A stretch of DNA of 45,817 nucleotides from positions 1-45,817 of the forward strand of contig JAZUCU010000036.1 in the NCBI GenBank assembly GCA_045639325.1. The letters are read 5' to 3'. Every line of letters starts with the position of its first letter. Positions within the stretch are counted from its first letter, which is position 1. The position numbers and the translations under genes are program-made. The notes below the pieces were generated by a model. That model was not told the DNA's origin. It saw only the letters and a program-made list of their open reading frames with translations, and ran no database searches. The DNA is from RGIG8244 sp045639325. Its GTDB lineage: Bacteria > Verrucomicrobiota > Lentisphaeria > Victivallales > UBA1829. Shown piece by piece: positions 15,841 to 24,843 of this stretch.

Positions 15841-16682
15841 TGAAAACCGGACCCGGCTGGAAACTTGATGCGGAAAAATGTATCCGGTGCGGAGCCTGTA
15901 TCGGAGATTGTCCGGTGCAGGTTTTGACCCGTGATGAAAACGGATATCCTGTCATGCCCCGGGAGTTGATGTTCAGCTGCATCCGGTGTCAACACTGTTT
16001 TGCCATCTGTCCTCGTGGTGCGATTTCCATGAAAAATGCGGATCCAGTGTCCGCCGCGCCCATGAGTGACTTGCCAGACCCGGCAAAAGTGGCAGGTGTA
16101 TTGAAGAACCGCCGCAGCATCCGCCGTTACAAACCGGAACCGCTTACCGCTGAAGACATGACGCAAGTGAAAGATTTGCTGCGTTATTTTCCCACCGGAT
16201 GCAACGATCACCGGCTGGTGTTCCGTATTGTGGAAGACCCGGCAGAAATGGCGGAATTCCGTAACGTAACTTTGCAATTATTATCGCTGCTGGTCAAAAG
16301 CAAACTGCTGCATATTTTCTACCCGGGCATCCGTCGTTTTCTGGAAGAAATCCGCAATGGTGTGGATGTGATTTACCGGGATGCGCCTCACATGATTGTA
16401 GCGGCATCGCCGAAAAATGCACCTTGCAAGAAGGCTGATCCGTGGATTGCTTTAAGTTATCTTGATGTATATTTCCAAAGTAAGGGGATCGGCTCCTGTT
16501 GGTGCGGATTTGCCCTTTATGCGTTTCTTTTTTCCGGTAAGTTGCGGAAAATGCTTGCCCTGCCGAAAGGGTATAAGGCAGAAGCCGTACTGTTGTTCGG
16601 TTATCCGGCGGTGCATTATGCCCGTGCTGCGGAGCCGGAACAGGTGCAGATCATAACCGGAAAGAATGGCAATGAAGGCTGA
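15840..16682 (+). CDS. Ferredoxin-nitroreductase fusion protein
   Basis: 280 residues. The N-terminal 2x[4Fe-4S] ferredoxin module has C14, C17, C20, C24 and C47, C50, C53, C57 in standard CxxCxxCxxxC(P) spacing. A nitroreductase-family FMN domain follows from about residue 88, with NRRSIRRYKPEPLT as the flavin-phosphate motif and GIGSCWCGFALYAF in the C-terminal part. Such fusions reduce unknown substrates with electrons from an internal ferredoxin in anaerobes. It is translationally coupled to the M24 peptidase before it and overlaps the start of the membrane glycosyltransferase after it. The specific substrate is unknown. Confidence 0.9.
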   Translation: MKTGPGWKLDAEKCIRCGACIGDCPVQVLTRDENGYPVMPRELMFSCIRCQHCFAICPRGAISMKNADPVSAAPMSDLPDPAKVAGVLKNRRSIRRYKPEPLTAEDMTQVKDLLRYFPTGCNDHRLVFRIVEDPAEMAEFRNVTLQLLSLLVKSKLLHIFYPGIRRFLEEIRNGVDVIYRDAPHMIVAASPKNAPCKKADPWIALSYLDVYFQSKGIGSCWCGFALYAFLFSGKLRKMLALPKGYKAEAVLLFGYPAVHYARAAEPEQVQIITGKNGNEG

Positions 16683-17427
16683 AATTTCCAATTTCATGCA
16701 GAAACATTTTTTGTGGCTTCTGTATCTGATTGCTCTTGTCGCAGGAGCCTGTCTTATCCGGTTTGATATCATCCCCGCAAACGATACCTGCGGCCGATAT
16801 GCGCCGATGGCAGAAGCCTTTGCCGCCGGAAATCTTGCGGAAGCATTTCACCCTATGTACGGAACATTGTTCCAAGTTATCAGCGGCGGTTTCGTTTATC
16901 TGTTTTCTTTCGATGGCTACCGGGCGTGCCAGTTGACTGCATTATTGTTCTGGGCGACCGCCCTGTTTCCGATGTATGGCATCTGCCGGTATATCTGGGA
17001 TCGGCAGACGGCTTTGACTGCGGCGGTGCTGTATTTGTGCTGTTCTCATTTACAGCGGTATGTGTATGACGGACTTCGCGATAACGGCAGAACTCTTGGG
17101 ATCCTTTTGATTGCGTACGGCTTTCTGATGTTGATCAAAACAAAACGGTTGTGGTCTTATTTTTTGATTGCTGTCGGCGGATGGATCCTTTCCGCTTTGC
17201 GTGCGGATGGATTTCTCATTGCATTGGTTGCGTTGATGGCTTTATGGATGATGGATATGTATTACCATAAATTCCGTTTCTATCGCAGTGTCGCTGCAGG
17301 TGTTTTGTTTCTCTTATTGCTTGCGCCGCAATGTTATATCGTGTGGAAATGGACAAATGTCCCCATGCCGTCATACCGTCATGCCGTGATATTCCAGCGG
17401 ATATTTCCGGGGAAGGGGGGCGTATGA
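16672..17427 (+). pseudogene. Membrane glycosyltransferase (GT39/ArnT-like), N-terminal half
   Basis: 251 residues of a multi-spanning membrane protein. The first loop after TM1 carries an acidic motif (RFDIIPANDTCGRY) and later YDGLRDNGRTLG, both typical of PMT/ArnT-type GT-C glycosyltransferases that use polyprenyl-phosphate sugars. About six TM segments are visible. The frame stops at 17425 right after a G6 tract (17415-17420). Adding one G would join it to the next frame, giving one 480-residue protein of normal family length. Alternatively the ATGA overlap couples two separate genes. I favour one gene split by a frameshift or a phase-variable tract. The start at 16672 is preferred (GGAAAG 7 bp upstream) over 16666; both overlap the upstream stop. 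Confidence 0.65.
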
Positions 17428-18113
17428 CGGAGTTTCTGATTGCTGTATTCAAAGGAACTTATCCTATTTTTTCCGCTTTTGCTTTGCTGGTGATTATCTA
17501 CCGGATCCGGCAACGGCGATGGACGGTTTGTGAAACGGTCTTGCTGACGATTTTCATTTTGAGTTTTCTGCTTCAGATTTTCCAAAGTCTGGCGGGGATC
17601 CGTGAGTTATTCATCAGTCGCCGCTATCTGCTGCCTTTTGCGCCGCTGATGTTCGGGTGGAGTGCATGGGGGTTGGTCGAATTGTATCGGAAACTGCCGA
17701 TGAAATGGCATAAATATGTGTGGGTTGCCGCTGCGTGTTTCATGATTTTTCTGATATGGGATGGTGCACGTCCCACAATCAAATCTTACACGGATAAAAA
17801 GAAACGTATCGAACGGAAAGCCGTTATCATTGCTTCTGATGTGATCCGCAAGGATTACAAAGGAGCGAAATACGGTTCAATGCAAAGTCAGGGGCATTTT
17901 TATTTTCCGGCATTGCGTCCGCGTGTGATTACCGATTATCCCGCCTGCGGATATTGGTGCGGCGGCAGTTATCAGTCGCCCGGGACGATGGATGAAAAGG
18001 ATGCGGATTATGCGCTTCTGGAAGAAAACGTGACATCACCGCAGGGAATGAAAATGCTTTATCGCTTTACGGTGGAAGACCGGAATTTTGTGATTTACAA
18101 GCGTATCCGCTGA
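17424..18113 (+). pseudogene. Membrane glycosyltransferase (GT39/ArnT-like), C-terminal half
   Basis: 229 residues from an ATG that overlaps the preceding stop (ATGA). About four TM segments (residues 5-25, 36-56, 75-95, 98-118) are followed by a soluble tail of ~110 residues containing HFYFPALRPRVI and DADYALLEEN. This matches the C-terminal TM bundle and periplasmic tail of ArnT/PMT-like enzymes but has no N-terminal catalytic loop of its own. It lies -1 relative to the upstream frame, consistent with loss of one G in the run at 17415-17420. It could be expressed separately by translational coupling. Its stop (18111-18113) directly abuts the stop of the convergent gene at 18114. Confidence 0.62.
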
Positions 18114-19775
18114 TTATTTTTTGAAGGTGTAAAAACGGAAATGCCCGTTTGAACGCTGCATGATTTCCAGATAATGCGCTGCATCGTATTGCGCGTCATC
18201 CAATCCATAGACCCGGTTGACCACGCTTTTATTTTCAATAAACCACAGATTGTGCAGAATCCAGTTGACATCTTTCCCGTTTACAGAAGAATTGAACATG
18301 TTTCTGTATTCATTTTCCGGCATATTCCGGATCACAAGCAATAACGGTTGACGGTATGTTTTTGAATTCTCGGTTACCGGCTCCAGCGGATAGAAATATG
18401 CAGGGATTTTATTGTTAATCAGCTGTTTTTGTGAGGGTATCAGCAGTTTTGCTCCGAAACCTTCTGTTTTTTGAATTGTTTGATTATAGCCTGTCAATAC
18501 CGAACTGTTTACCGAAAGTATGCCCCGGATATTTTCCTGCTGAATGCGGAACAGATAATCCGGCACGGCATTTTCATCATTATACCGTACCGGGAAGGTA
18601 TCCGGCGGCGTGTAGAGTGTCAGAATATCAGCCGGAACCTCTTTTCTGATCTGATTGGAAATTGCGCCCCAATTCGGCGGAACAACCCGATTCCATTCTT
18701 TCTGATAGGTCAGGGCAGGCGGCAGAATGCACAGCAGATACAACAAAATCCGGATTTGCGGCGTTTTTCCGTATTGTTCAATCCATCCGGAAAGAAGCAA
18801 TGCCGCACAGACGGTCAAAACCGGATAAAGCCCCAGGTATACCCGCGGCGGTCCGGCTTTTGTACAAAAGGCAGAGAGTATGATCAAACCGAAAAAAGTC
18901 AAGGCGAAACATGCGGTTCTGCGCATGGAATTCTTGAAACAGGCACCTGCAATGCAAACAGCAAGCAATGGATAAAGGAACAAATCTTTTGTTGTGTTAT
19001 AAATGAATTTTGCAATTTTAAATAGGGAATCCAGTGCTGCACCGAATTGCTGTCCCTGTTGAATCTTTGAAAAATTCAAGCCGTACCAGAGTAATGCAAA
19101 GAGCAGAAATGCGCCGCCTGCGAACCAGAAGAAACGGTATTTTTTGTTGAAAAGATTGTACCGGTTATCTGTTTTCTGCATCAGATAACAAATGGCAAAG
19201 GCTCCGGCGAGTGCGCAGACATAAATCAAGCCGGACGTGATGGTGAAACAACAGCAGATGGCACTGAGTGTCAACAGAATTGCATACTTCACAGAATCCG
19301 GTTTTTGATACAGCAGCCACATTGTCAGGAAGGTCGCTGCAACAAAAAACATCTGGATGGAGTAGCCTCTTGCCGCCTGGGAGTAATACAGGGAATAGCC
19401 GTAAAAACTGCTCCATGCTACGGCAATGAGTGCGGCGCCACTGCAAGGTTTGATTTTATGAACCGTATACCATAACAACGGCATCAGGGAACATCCCGCA
19501 AGAAGGGCAGGGAGTCTCAATGCCGCAATACTATTCCCGAAAATCCCCAGATTGATCTTTGCCAGCAGGGAGTGGAGCGGATGATTGTTCGGTGTTGCAA
19601 GGTCTGTGAAAATGTTGAGCCATGGACCCGGCACATAATGAGTCAGAGTCCAAATCTCGTCATATTCCAGCGATCCGTATGTGAAAGATGAAATACGCAG
19701 CAGAATCCCCGCGGCAAGTATAATAACCGTGAGATAAAACATGAGCTTATCATGTTTGTTATTACATTCCGTCAT
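18114..19775 (-). CDS. ArnT/PMT-like membrane glycosyltransferase (GT39/GT83 type)
   Basis: A 553-residue polytopic membrane protein with about 11 TM helices. The catalytic acidic motif EYDEIWT sits in the first external loop (about residue 38), followed by NNHPLHSLL, the pattern seen in GT-C enzymes that transfer a sugar from a polyprenyl-phosphate donor to lipids or proteins. The C-terminal 170 residues form a soluble, presumably periplasmic domain. GGAGAT precedes the start by about 6 bp. It begins 21 bp after parC ends and on the same strand, so it may be expressed from the parE promoter. It is a second GT-C enzyme facing the split one at 16672-18113 tail to tail with no spacer. The acceptor is unknown. 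Confidence 0.82.
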   Translation of the reverse strand: MTECNNKHDKLMFYLTVIILAAGILLRISSFTYGSLEYDEIWTLTHYVPGPWLNIFTDLATPNNHPLHSLLAKINLGIFGNSIAALRLPALLAGCSLMPLLWYTVHKIKPCSGAALIAVAWSSFYGYSLYYSQAARGYSIQMFFVAATFLTMWLLYQKPDSVKYAILLTLSAICCCFTITSGLIYVCALAGAFAICYLMQKTDNRYNLFNKKYRFFWFAGGAFLLFALLWYGLNFSKIQQGQQFGAALDSLFKIAKFIYNTTKDLFLYPLLAVCIAGACFKNSMRRTACFALTFFGLIILSAFCTKAGPPRVYLGLYPVLTVCAALLLSGWIEQYGKTPQIRILLYLLCILPPALTYQKEWNRVVPPNWGAISNQIRKEVPADILTLYTPPDTFPVRYNDENAVPDYLFRIQQENIRGILSVNSSVLTGYNQTIQKTEGFGAKLLIPSQKQLINNKIPAYFYPLEPVTENSKTYRQPLLLVIRNMPENEYRNMFNSSVNGKDVNWILHNLWFIENKSVVNRVYGLDDAQYDAAHYLEIMQRSNGHFRFYTFKK

Positions 19776-19796
19776 GTTTTATCTCCGATTCATTGG

Positions 19797-22097
19797 TTAG
19801 AATCCCAAATCGGGCTGAATACCCCAGTCTTCCCCGTTGTCATCGCTGTCAGCTGCTTTTTTCGGTGCAGGCTTTTTGACGGGAATTTCAGGGATATCGT
19901 CCTCATCCGGCGGCGGGGTGACATCGACGGGATCCGGCGGGACATCGATCAATGGGGTGTTGCCGGCTTCCAAAGCGGCAGATGTTTCATCCAGATACCG
20001 GAGGAACGTTACCTTGGTAAGTTTCTGTGTTGCAAGAGGAGTACCGCCAGCCTGAGGTCCACGCAAGGGCGCATCAAAGAGACAGATTTTCTGAATTTGT
20101 TTTGCTCTGATCGGTGTATCGACCCGGATTTCATATTCCGCATTGGGGCGGGGGGTAATGAGTTCCAGTCTTGTCCCTTCCGGGCAGATGCGGTATTCTT
20201 TATCCGTGATGAACTTGGCAATTTTTGAGCGTTTGTAATAACTCTTGCCGGTCTTCTTGTCGGAATAAATGATACCGAAAACCGTGTCTTTGTCATACCT
20301 GCGGAATTCAAACAGGCGGTCGACAAAGATTTTTTCCGGAATGTTGATGATCTTATAGTCACCGGTCCGTTCAATGCAGAGCAGGTGGTCGAATTCATTA
20401 CAAATCACGCTGTCATCGCTCTTGACGTTGGTACCGATGTAGCAGTTTTTCTTATCCCAGCCGACACGGATATTATTCAACGCGGCAGCCTGTTTATCAA
20501 TCTTTTCAAAACCTTCCAGATGAATGACGGTGCGACGCGGGAAGAGGTCGCCGTATTTCTTGATCAGGTTCTGCAAATATTTGATGGCGTATGCTTTGAG
20601 CCGTTTGAGGTTTTTCTCTGCGGTATCCAGTGTCTTGTTGAGAATTTCGATCTGTTCCCGGTTTGCATCGACTTCAAACGCTGCGATTCTGCGGATCGGG
20701 ATTTCCACAAGGTAATCGATTTCGGAATCGGGAATAATGCCGTCAGCAAGCTGTTTCAAGCGGTGTTCCGCAGCCTTTTCCATGGGCATGATGCGGGGGC
20801 CGTTGATGATATTTTCATAAAGACGGGTAACGATGGGCTGCCATTCTTTCTTGAATTTATCAAGACCTGCACGGACTTCCTTGAACATGGCTTCTTTGCT
20901 TTTGCATTTTTCAATCCGGCGGTAAATGCCTTCTTCGATAAAGATTTGTGCAAGAGTGCGGACCAGGATCTTATCGAGACATTTTCCGGCTTCGATCTGC
21001 AGTTCCCATTTGAGGTACTGGAGAAGTTTTTCCGTATTCCTGCGGAGAATATCGCTGACCGTCATCCGTTCCGGACGGTTATCGCAAATGACCATGGAAG
21101 AACAGGAAATACTCTTCTGGCAATCGGTGTAAGTGAAAAGCGCATTAAGGCATTTTTCGGGCGGATATCCGCGGAGCGGGACAAGCTGAATATTGACCTG
21201 ATCCGCTGAATAATCGTGGAAAGATGCGATTTTGATTTTGTTCTTATTGACGGCAGCTTCCACGGAATCCATCAACCGGCTTGTGTCAGTATCAGCAGGA
21301 ATTTCACGAATTGCCAGATTGCGGCCTTCGATGTCGATTTTTGCACGGATCACAACTTTTCCCAAACCGTCTTCGTAGTTGGTTACATCCATATCGCCGC
21401 CCTGGGGGAAATCAGGGTACAGCTGGAACGGTTCGTCATTGAGAATGGCAATCTGCGCATTGAGCAGTTCGACAAAGTTATGAGGAAGAATCTTTGTCTT
21501 TGTACCGACAGCCACACCATCGGCGCCCATCAGCAACAGGGTCGGGATCTTGGAAGGCAGACAAACCGGTTCTTCGTAACGTCCGTCGTAGGAATCCACA
21601 AATTGCGTAATATCCTTGTTGAAGAGAACTTCTCTTGCGAGTCCGGCGAGACGACATTCGATATAACGGGGTGCAGCAGCACGGGTACCGAGAATGATAC
21701 TGCCGAAACTCCCCTGTTTTTCAATGAACAATTCCTTGTTTGCCAGATTGACCAGTGCATCACCGATGGATTGATCCCCGTGGGGGTGATATTTCATGGT
21801 TTCGCCGATGACGTTTGCCACTTTATGGAATGTGCCGTTATCCTTTTCAAACAGCACCCAGAGAATACGGCGCTGAACCGGCTTCAAACCGTCATCAATA
21901 TCGGGAATGGCACGGTCTTTGATCACATAGGAAGCATATTCGATAAAGTTGCGGTCCATCATGTTCCGCAAGTATTGATTTGCCTCATCCCGGTGAGTTG
22001 CCTCTTCCGCATTGATATCGGTATCTTCTTCCGTATCAACGGGGATATTTACATCATCCGGTTCGACCGGTATATTATTTACATCTTTCTTTTTCAT
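19797..22097 (-). CDS. parC: Type IIA topoisomerase subunit A (topoisomerase IV ParC-like)
   Basis: 766 residues. The breakage-rejoining subunit has its catalytic tyrosine at Y145 in AAAPRYIECRL, and the winged-helix region KPVQRRILW (72-80) with KYHPHGDQSIGDALV. It unlinks or relaxes DNA with the ParE-like partner encoded 6 bp upstream. At 766 residues it lacks a full-length GyrA beta-pinwheel and ends in an acidic, proline-rich tail (about 715-766, PPDEDDIPEIP, DSDDNGEDWG). This favours topoisomerase IV over gyrase, although short chlamydial/Bacteroidetes-type second copies also fit. The subunit assignment to ParC rather than GyrA is probable, not certain. Confidence 0.88.
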   Translation of the reverse strand: MKKKDVNNIPVEPDDVNIPVDTEEDTDINAEEATHRDEANQYLRNMMDRNFIEYASYVIKDRAIPDIDDGLKPVQRRILWVLFEKDNGTFHKVANVIGETMKYHPHGDQSIGDALVNLANKELFIEKQGSFGSIILGTRAAAPRYIECRLAGLAREVLFNKDITQFVDSYDGRYEEPVCLPSKIPTLLLMGADGVAVGTKTKILPHNFVELLNAQIAILNDEPFQLYPDFPQGGDMDVTNYEDGLGKVVIRAKIDIEGRNLAIREIPADTDTSRLMDSVEAAVNKNKIKIASFHDYSADQVNIQLVPLRGYPPEKCLNALFTYTDCQKSISCSSMVICDNRPERMTVSDILRRNTEKLLQYLKWELQIEAGKCLDKILVRTLAQIFIEEGIYRRIEKCKSKEAMFKEVRAGLDKFKKEWQPIVTRLYENIINGPRIMPMEKAAEHRLKQLADGIIPDSEIDYLVEIPIRRIAAFEVDANREQIEILNKTLDTAEKNLKRLKAYAIKYLQNLIKKYGDLFPRRTVIHLEGFEKIDKQAAALNNIRVGWDKKNCYIGTNVKSDDSVICNEFDHLLCIERTGDYKIINIPEKIFVDRLFEFRRYDKDTVFGIIYSDKKTGKSYYKRSKIAKFITDKEYRICPEGTRLELITPRPNAEYEIRVDTPIRAKQIQKICLFDAPLRGPQAGGTPLATQKLTKVTFLRYLDETSAALEAGNTPLIDVPPDPVDVTPPPDEDDIPEIPVKKPAPKKAADSDDNGEDWGIQPDLGF

Positions 22098-22103
22098 AAT
22101 GCA

Positions 22104-23939
22104 TCACACCAGGTTGTTTTGAATATGAGTCCAGCGGGTTTCATCGTTTGCGCCCATGTAGAAGCGGAGCATTTCTGCGATACCGCGCGTATTTTCAACG
22201 GTGACTTTTTCCAGACGGATGTCATCGCCGATGAATTGGCGGAATTCTTTCGGAGAGATTTCCCCGAGCCCTTTGAATCGGGTGATTTCTGCAGATTTGC
22301 CCAACGCTTTTGCTTTTTCGTCCCGTTCTTCTTCGGAATAACAGTAGAATGTTTTTTCCTTGTTGCGGACACGGAAGAGTGGCGTTTCCAGAATGTAAAG
22401 GTGTCCGGAGAGTACCAACGCTTCAAAGTATTGCAGGAAGAATGTGATAAGCAGGTTGCGGATGTGGAGTCCGTCCACGTCGGCGTCCGTTGCGATGACG
22501 ATTTTTGCATACCGGAGATTTTCGATATCCTCTTCAATATCCAGTGTGCGCATGATGTAGTACAATTCTTCATTGGTATAGACGGCTTCCAGTTTTTTGC
22601 CGTATGTATTGAACGGCTTTCCGCGCAAAGCAAAGACTGCCTGATATTCGGGGTCACGGCTTTCAATAATACTGGAACCTGCAGAATCCCCTTCGGTAAG
22701 GAAGATCATGGTCCGATCTGCAATTTTCGAACGGTCGCCGAAGTGATGTTTGCAGTCTTTGAGTTTGCTGTTGCGCAGACTCAAACGTTTTGCCATATCT
22801 TTGCCTTTTTTCTGTACTTTCTGGATTTCCTTACGGATTTCCTGATTCCGTACCACTTTTTCCAAAAGCAGATTGGCATCTTCCGGATGTTTCAGCATCC
22901 AGTCGATCAACGCATTTTTTACGGTGGTTTCGATCCAGTATTTCACGTCGGTATTGCCCAGTTTGTTTTTTGTCTGGGATTCAAACAGAGGTTCCTGAAT
23001 CTTGACCGCAACGGATCCGATGATGCCGTCACGCAGGTCTTTTGCATCGAAGGTTTTATTGAAGTGTTCGTTCACGGCACGGGTAATGGCACCCTTGAAG
23101 GCAGAAAGGTGAGTCCCGCCGTCGGAGGTATACTGACCGTTGACGAAGGAATAATATTTTTCCCCGGTATCGGGCGTATGGCAGAATGCAAATTCCAGAG
23201 TCGGGTCTTTGTAGTGGATCACAGGATAGATTCCTGCACCTTCTTCCAACTTGTCGCCGATCAGGTCAAGGAGTCCGTTTTTGGAATAATACCGCTGATT
23301 ATTGAGGTAAAGGGAAAGGCCGCTGTTGAGCCAGGCATACATCCAGAGACGTTTTTCCACTTCTTCCAGACGGATCTGATATTTCGGAAAAAGTTTGCTG
23401 TCGGGTGTGAATGTGACCCGTGTCCCATTTCGTTCTTCGGTTGCACCGTCATTTTCGGAAATGAGTTTCCCTTCCTTGAATTCGGCGACTTTGAATTTGC
23501 CGTCACGGAACGATTCCACTTTGAAATATTCGGAAAGAGCATTTACCGCCTTTGTACCGACCCCGTTCATCCCGACGGAGAACTGGAAGGCTTCCGAATT
23601 GAATTTACCCCCGGTATTGATCTGGGATACGCAGTCAACGACTTTTCCGAGCGGAATACCGCGTCCATAGTCACGAATGGTAAACGTTGTTTCATTAATG
23701 GAAATATCAACACGCCGTCCGTTACCCATGATAAATTCGTCTACGGCATTATCCACGATTTCTTTGAACATGACGTAAATCCCGTCATCGGGATGGGAGC
23801 CATCCCCCATTCGTCCGATATACATACCGGGACGCTGGCGGATATGGGTCAGATGATCCAGCGTCTGAATGGAAGTTTCGTCATATTTTCCGCCTTTCTG
23901 AACAGGATTGGCGAGCAGGTCTTCATTTTCTTCTGTCAT
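22104..23939 (-). CDS. parE: Type IIA topoisomerase subunit B (topoisomerase IV ParE-like)
   Basis: 611 residues. The GHKL ATPase domain shows EIVDNAVDEF (about 61), DYGRGIPLG (about 90) and GMNGVGTKAVNALS (about 123), with QTK-loop-type residues QTKNKLGN near 325. The TOPRIM domain shows EGDSAGSS (about 415) and ATDADVDGLHIR (about 484). RQRPGMYIG near residue 34 is the family N-terminal signature. It works with the adjacent ParC-like subunit; the two genes are 6 bp apart. A strong promoter lies 56 bp upstream (23995-24023). Its short length (gyrase B is usually ~640 or ~800) and close pairing with parC suggest a topoisomerase IV. Confidence 0.92.
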   Translation of the reverse strand: MTEENEDLLANPVQKGGKYDETSIQTLDHLTHIRQRPGMYIGRMGDGSHPDDGIYVMFKEIVDNAVDEFIMGNGRRVDISINETTFTIRDYGRGIPLGKVVDCVSQINTGGKFNSEAFQFSVGMNGVGTKAVNALSEYFKVESFRDGKFKVAEFKEGKLISENDGATEERNGTRVTFTPDSKLFPKYQIRLEEVEKRLWMYAWLNSGLSLYLNNQRYYSKNGLLDLIGDKLEEGAGIYPVIHYKDPTLEFAFCHTPDTGEKYYSFVNGQYTSDGGTHLSAFKGAITRAVNEHFNKTFDAKDLRDGIIGSVAVKIQEPLFESQTKNKLGNTDVKYWIETTVKNALIDWMLKHPEDANLLLEKVVRNQEIRKEIQKVQKKGKDMAKRLSLRNSKLKDCKHHFGDRSKIADRTMIFLTEGDSAGSSIIESRDPEYQAVFALRGKPFNTYGKKLEAVYTNEELYYIMRTLDIEEDIENLRYAKIVIATDADVDGLHIRNLLITFFLQYFEALVLSGHLYILETPLFRVRNKEKTFYCYSEEERDEKAKALGKSAEITRFKGLGEISPKEFRQFIGDDIRLEKVTVENTRGIAEMLRFYMGANDETRWTHIQNNLV

Positions 23940-23994
23940 AATAAATCACACCATCAACAAGACGTATTTTAATTAATTTAAATAATATCCCTGC

Positions 23995-24023
23995 AATATA
24001 TCATCAAAATGCCGTTTCGTCAA
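23995..24023 (-). promoter_or_regulatory. Sigma70-like promoter of parE-parC
   Basis: Minus strand: TTGACG (24018-24023), 17-bp spacer, TATATT (23995-24000). Confidence 0.75.
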
Positions 24024-24047
24024 GTTGCCGGATAAAAAAATTAGAAA

Positions 24048-24083
24048 AAAACGCAAAAAACATCAATACGTTTTTTGCGTTTT
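24048..24083 (-). terminator. Rho-independent terminator of the DUF4160/DUF2442 pair
   Basis: A perfect 14-bp stem (AAAACGCAAAAAAC and its complement) with an 8-nt loop. On the minus strand it is followed by TTTCTAATTTTTTT. It lies 57 bp after the DUF2442 stop. Confidence 0.82.
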
Positions 24084-24139
24084 ATAACAAAATTTACCGA
24101 TTGAATCGGATAACTGTTGATTGGCAACTTGTTTTTATT

Positions 24140-24451
24140 TCAATTTTTTGTAATCTTTTGTCCGCATGTCGGGCAGGCGCATCCGGGAGAAATCTGTACT
24201 GCTTCTTTTATGACTGTGCCATTTTTCCATATTTCTTCCCCTGCAAGATCAAGATCATCATTCCAGCTGATACCATATCCACCGATATCTACTTTGACTC
24301 GAGAGAATATCTCTGCGTTTTTCAAATCATTGAAAAGCTCGTTTACTGTTGGAAGTTTTTCCGCATTGTAGATAACTTCGGTTCCGTCCCGGAACTCAAC
24401 GAATAAGAGCATGTTCTGCAATGGTTTGACGTTTGAAATTTTGTGAAACAT
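24140..24451 (-). CDS. DUF2442 domain protein with a cysteine-rich tail
   Basis: 103 residues. The first ~75 match the DUF2442 pattern: a beta strand VKPLQNMLLFVEFRDG, then ELFNDLKNAEIFSRVKVD and GGYGISWNDDLDLAGEEIW. The last ~15 residues carry CACPTCGQK, a zinc-knuckle-like C-x-C-x2-C group that the basic domain does not need. A strong GGAGG site precedes the start. The gene begins 10 bp after a DUF4160 gene, a pairing common in bacteria and suspected to form a toxin-antitoxin-like unit. No biochemical role is established that I can cite. Confidence 0.82.
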   Translation of the reverse strand: MFHKISNVKPLQNMLLFVEFRDGTEVIYNAEKLPTVNELFNDLKNAEIFSRVKVDIGGYGISWNDDLDLAGEEIWKNGTVIKEAVQISPGCACPTCGQKITKN

Positions 24452-24461
24452 ATACACCTCC

Positions 24462-24716
24462 TTATTCCAGCGGGGGTAATTGTGAAAATTTTTGTGTTTC
24501 CCACATTTCGAGAAGCGCCTGTTGATGAAGCAGTGTCCATTCTTCAATCATCGCCAACGCTTTTGAAGGTAAATCACCTTCAAGCATTTTTCCATTCCGG
24601 ATATTAATGACTCCGGCATATTCTCCGTAAATGACATGAATATGTGGAATACCATGTTCTTTGCCTTGCAAATACATTTTAATTATCATTCCATAAAATC
24701 TTGCAATTACCGGCAT
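24462..24716 (-). CDS. DUF4160 domain protein
   Basis: 84 residues from ATG 24716; GGAG lies 9 bp upstream. An in-frame TTG at 24722 is too close to that site. The fold signature is clear: MPVIARFYGMIIKMY, HGIPHIHVIYGEYAGVI and GDLPSKALAMIEEW. These proteins are small, usually precede a DUF2442 gene and are suspected partners of a toxin-antitoxin-type pair; function unproven. Its own promoter lies at 24756-24783 with a dyad inside the spacer. Confidence 0.85.
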   Translation of the reverse strand: MPVIARFYGMIIKMYLQGKEHGIPHIHVIYGEYAGVINIRNGKMLEGDLPSKALAMIEEWTLLHQQALLEMWETQKFSQLPPLE

Positions 24717-24755
24717 GGTCAATTTCTCCTGTTTGGAAATACTTCAATTCAGTGT

Positions 24756-24783
24756 AACATAGCTCTGTTTCAGAGATATTCAA
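24756..24783 (-). promoter_or_regulatory. Promoter of the DUF4160/DUF2442 pair with internal dyad
   Basis: Minus strand: TTGAAT (24778-24783), 16 bp, TATGTT (24756-24761). The spacer contains the perfect dyad CTCTG-TTT-CAGAG at 24763-24775, a plausible repressor site between -35 and -10. Confidence 0.6.
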
Positions 24784-24837
24784 GGTCTGACTCAAAAAAA
24801 TGAAAGAATTTCTTATGTCATCGCTGGGAGTCAGACC
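24784..24837 (-). terminator. Inverted repeat after the symporter gene
   Basis: GGTCTGACTC at 24784-24793 and its complement at 24828-24837 flank a 34-bp loop. It lies just past the symporter stop and ends at the -35 of the DUF4160 promoter. There is no T-run, so it could be a weak terminator or a protein-binding site. Confidence 0.4.
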
Positions 24838-24843
24838 AAAAAC

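Noticed and set aside
21216..23972. A 918-residue open frame on the plus strand
   Set aside because: It lies exactly antisense to parE and parC, which have full family motifs, a promoter and ribosome context; the antisense text has no recognisable domain.
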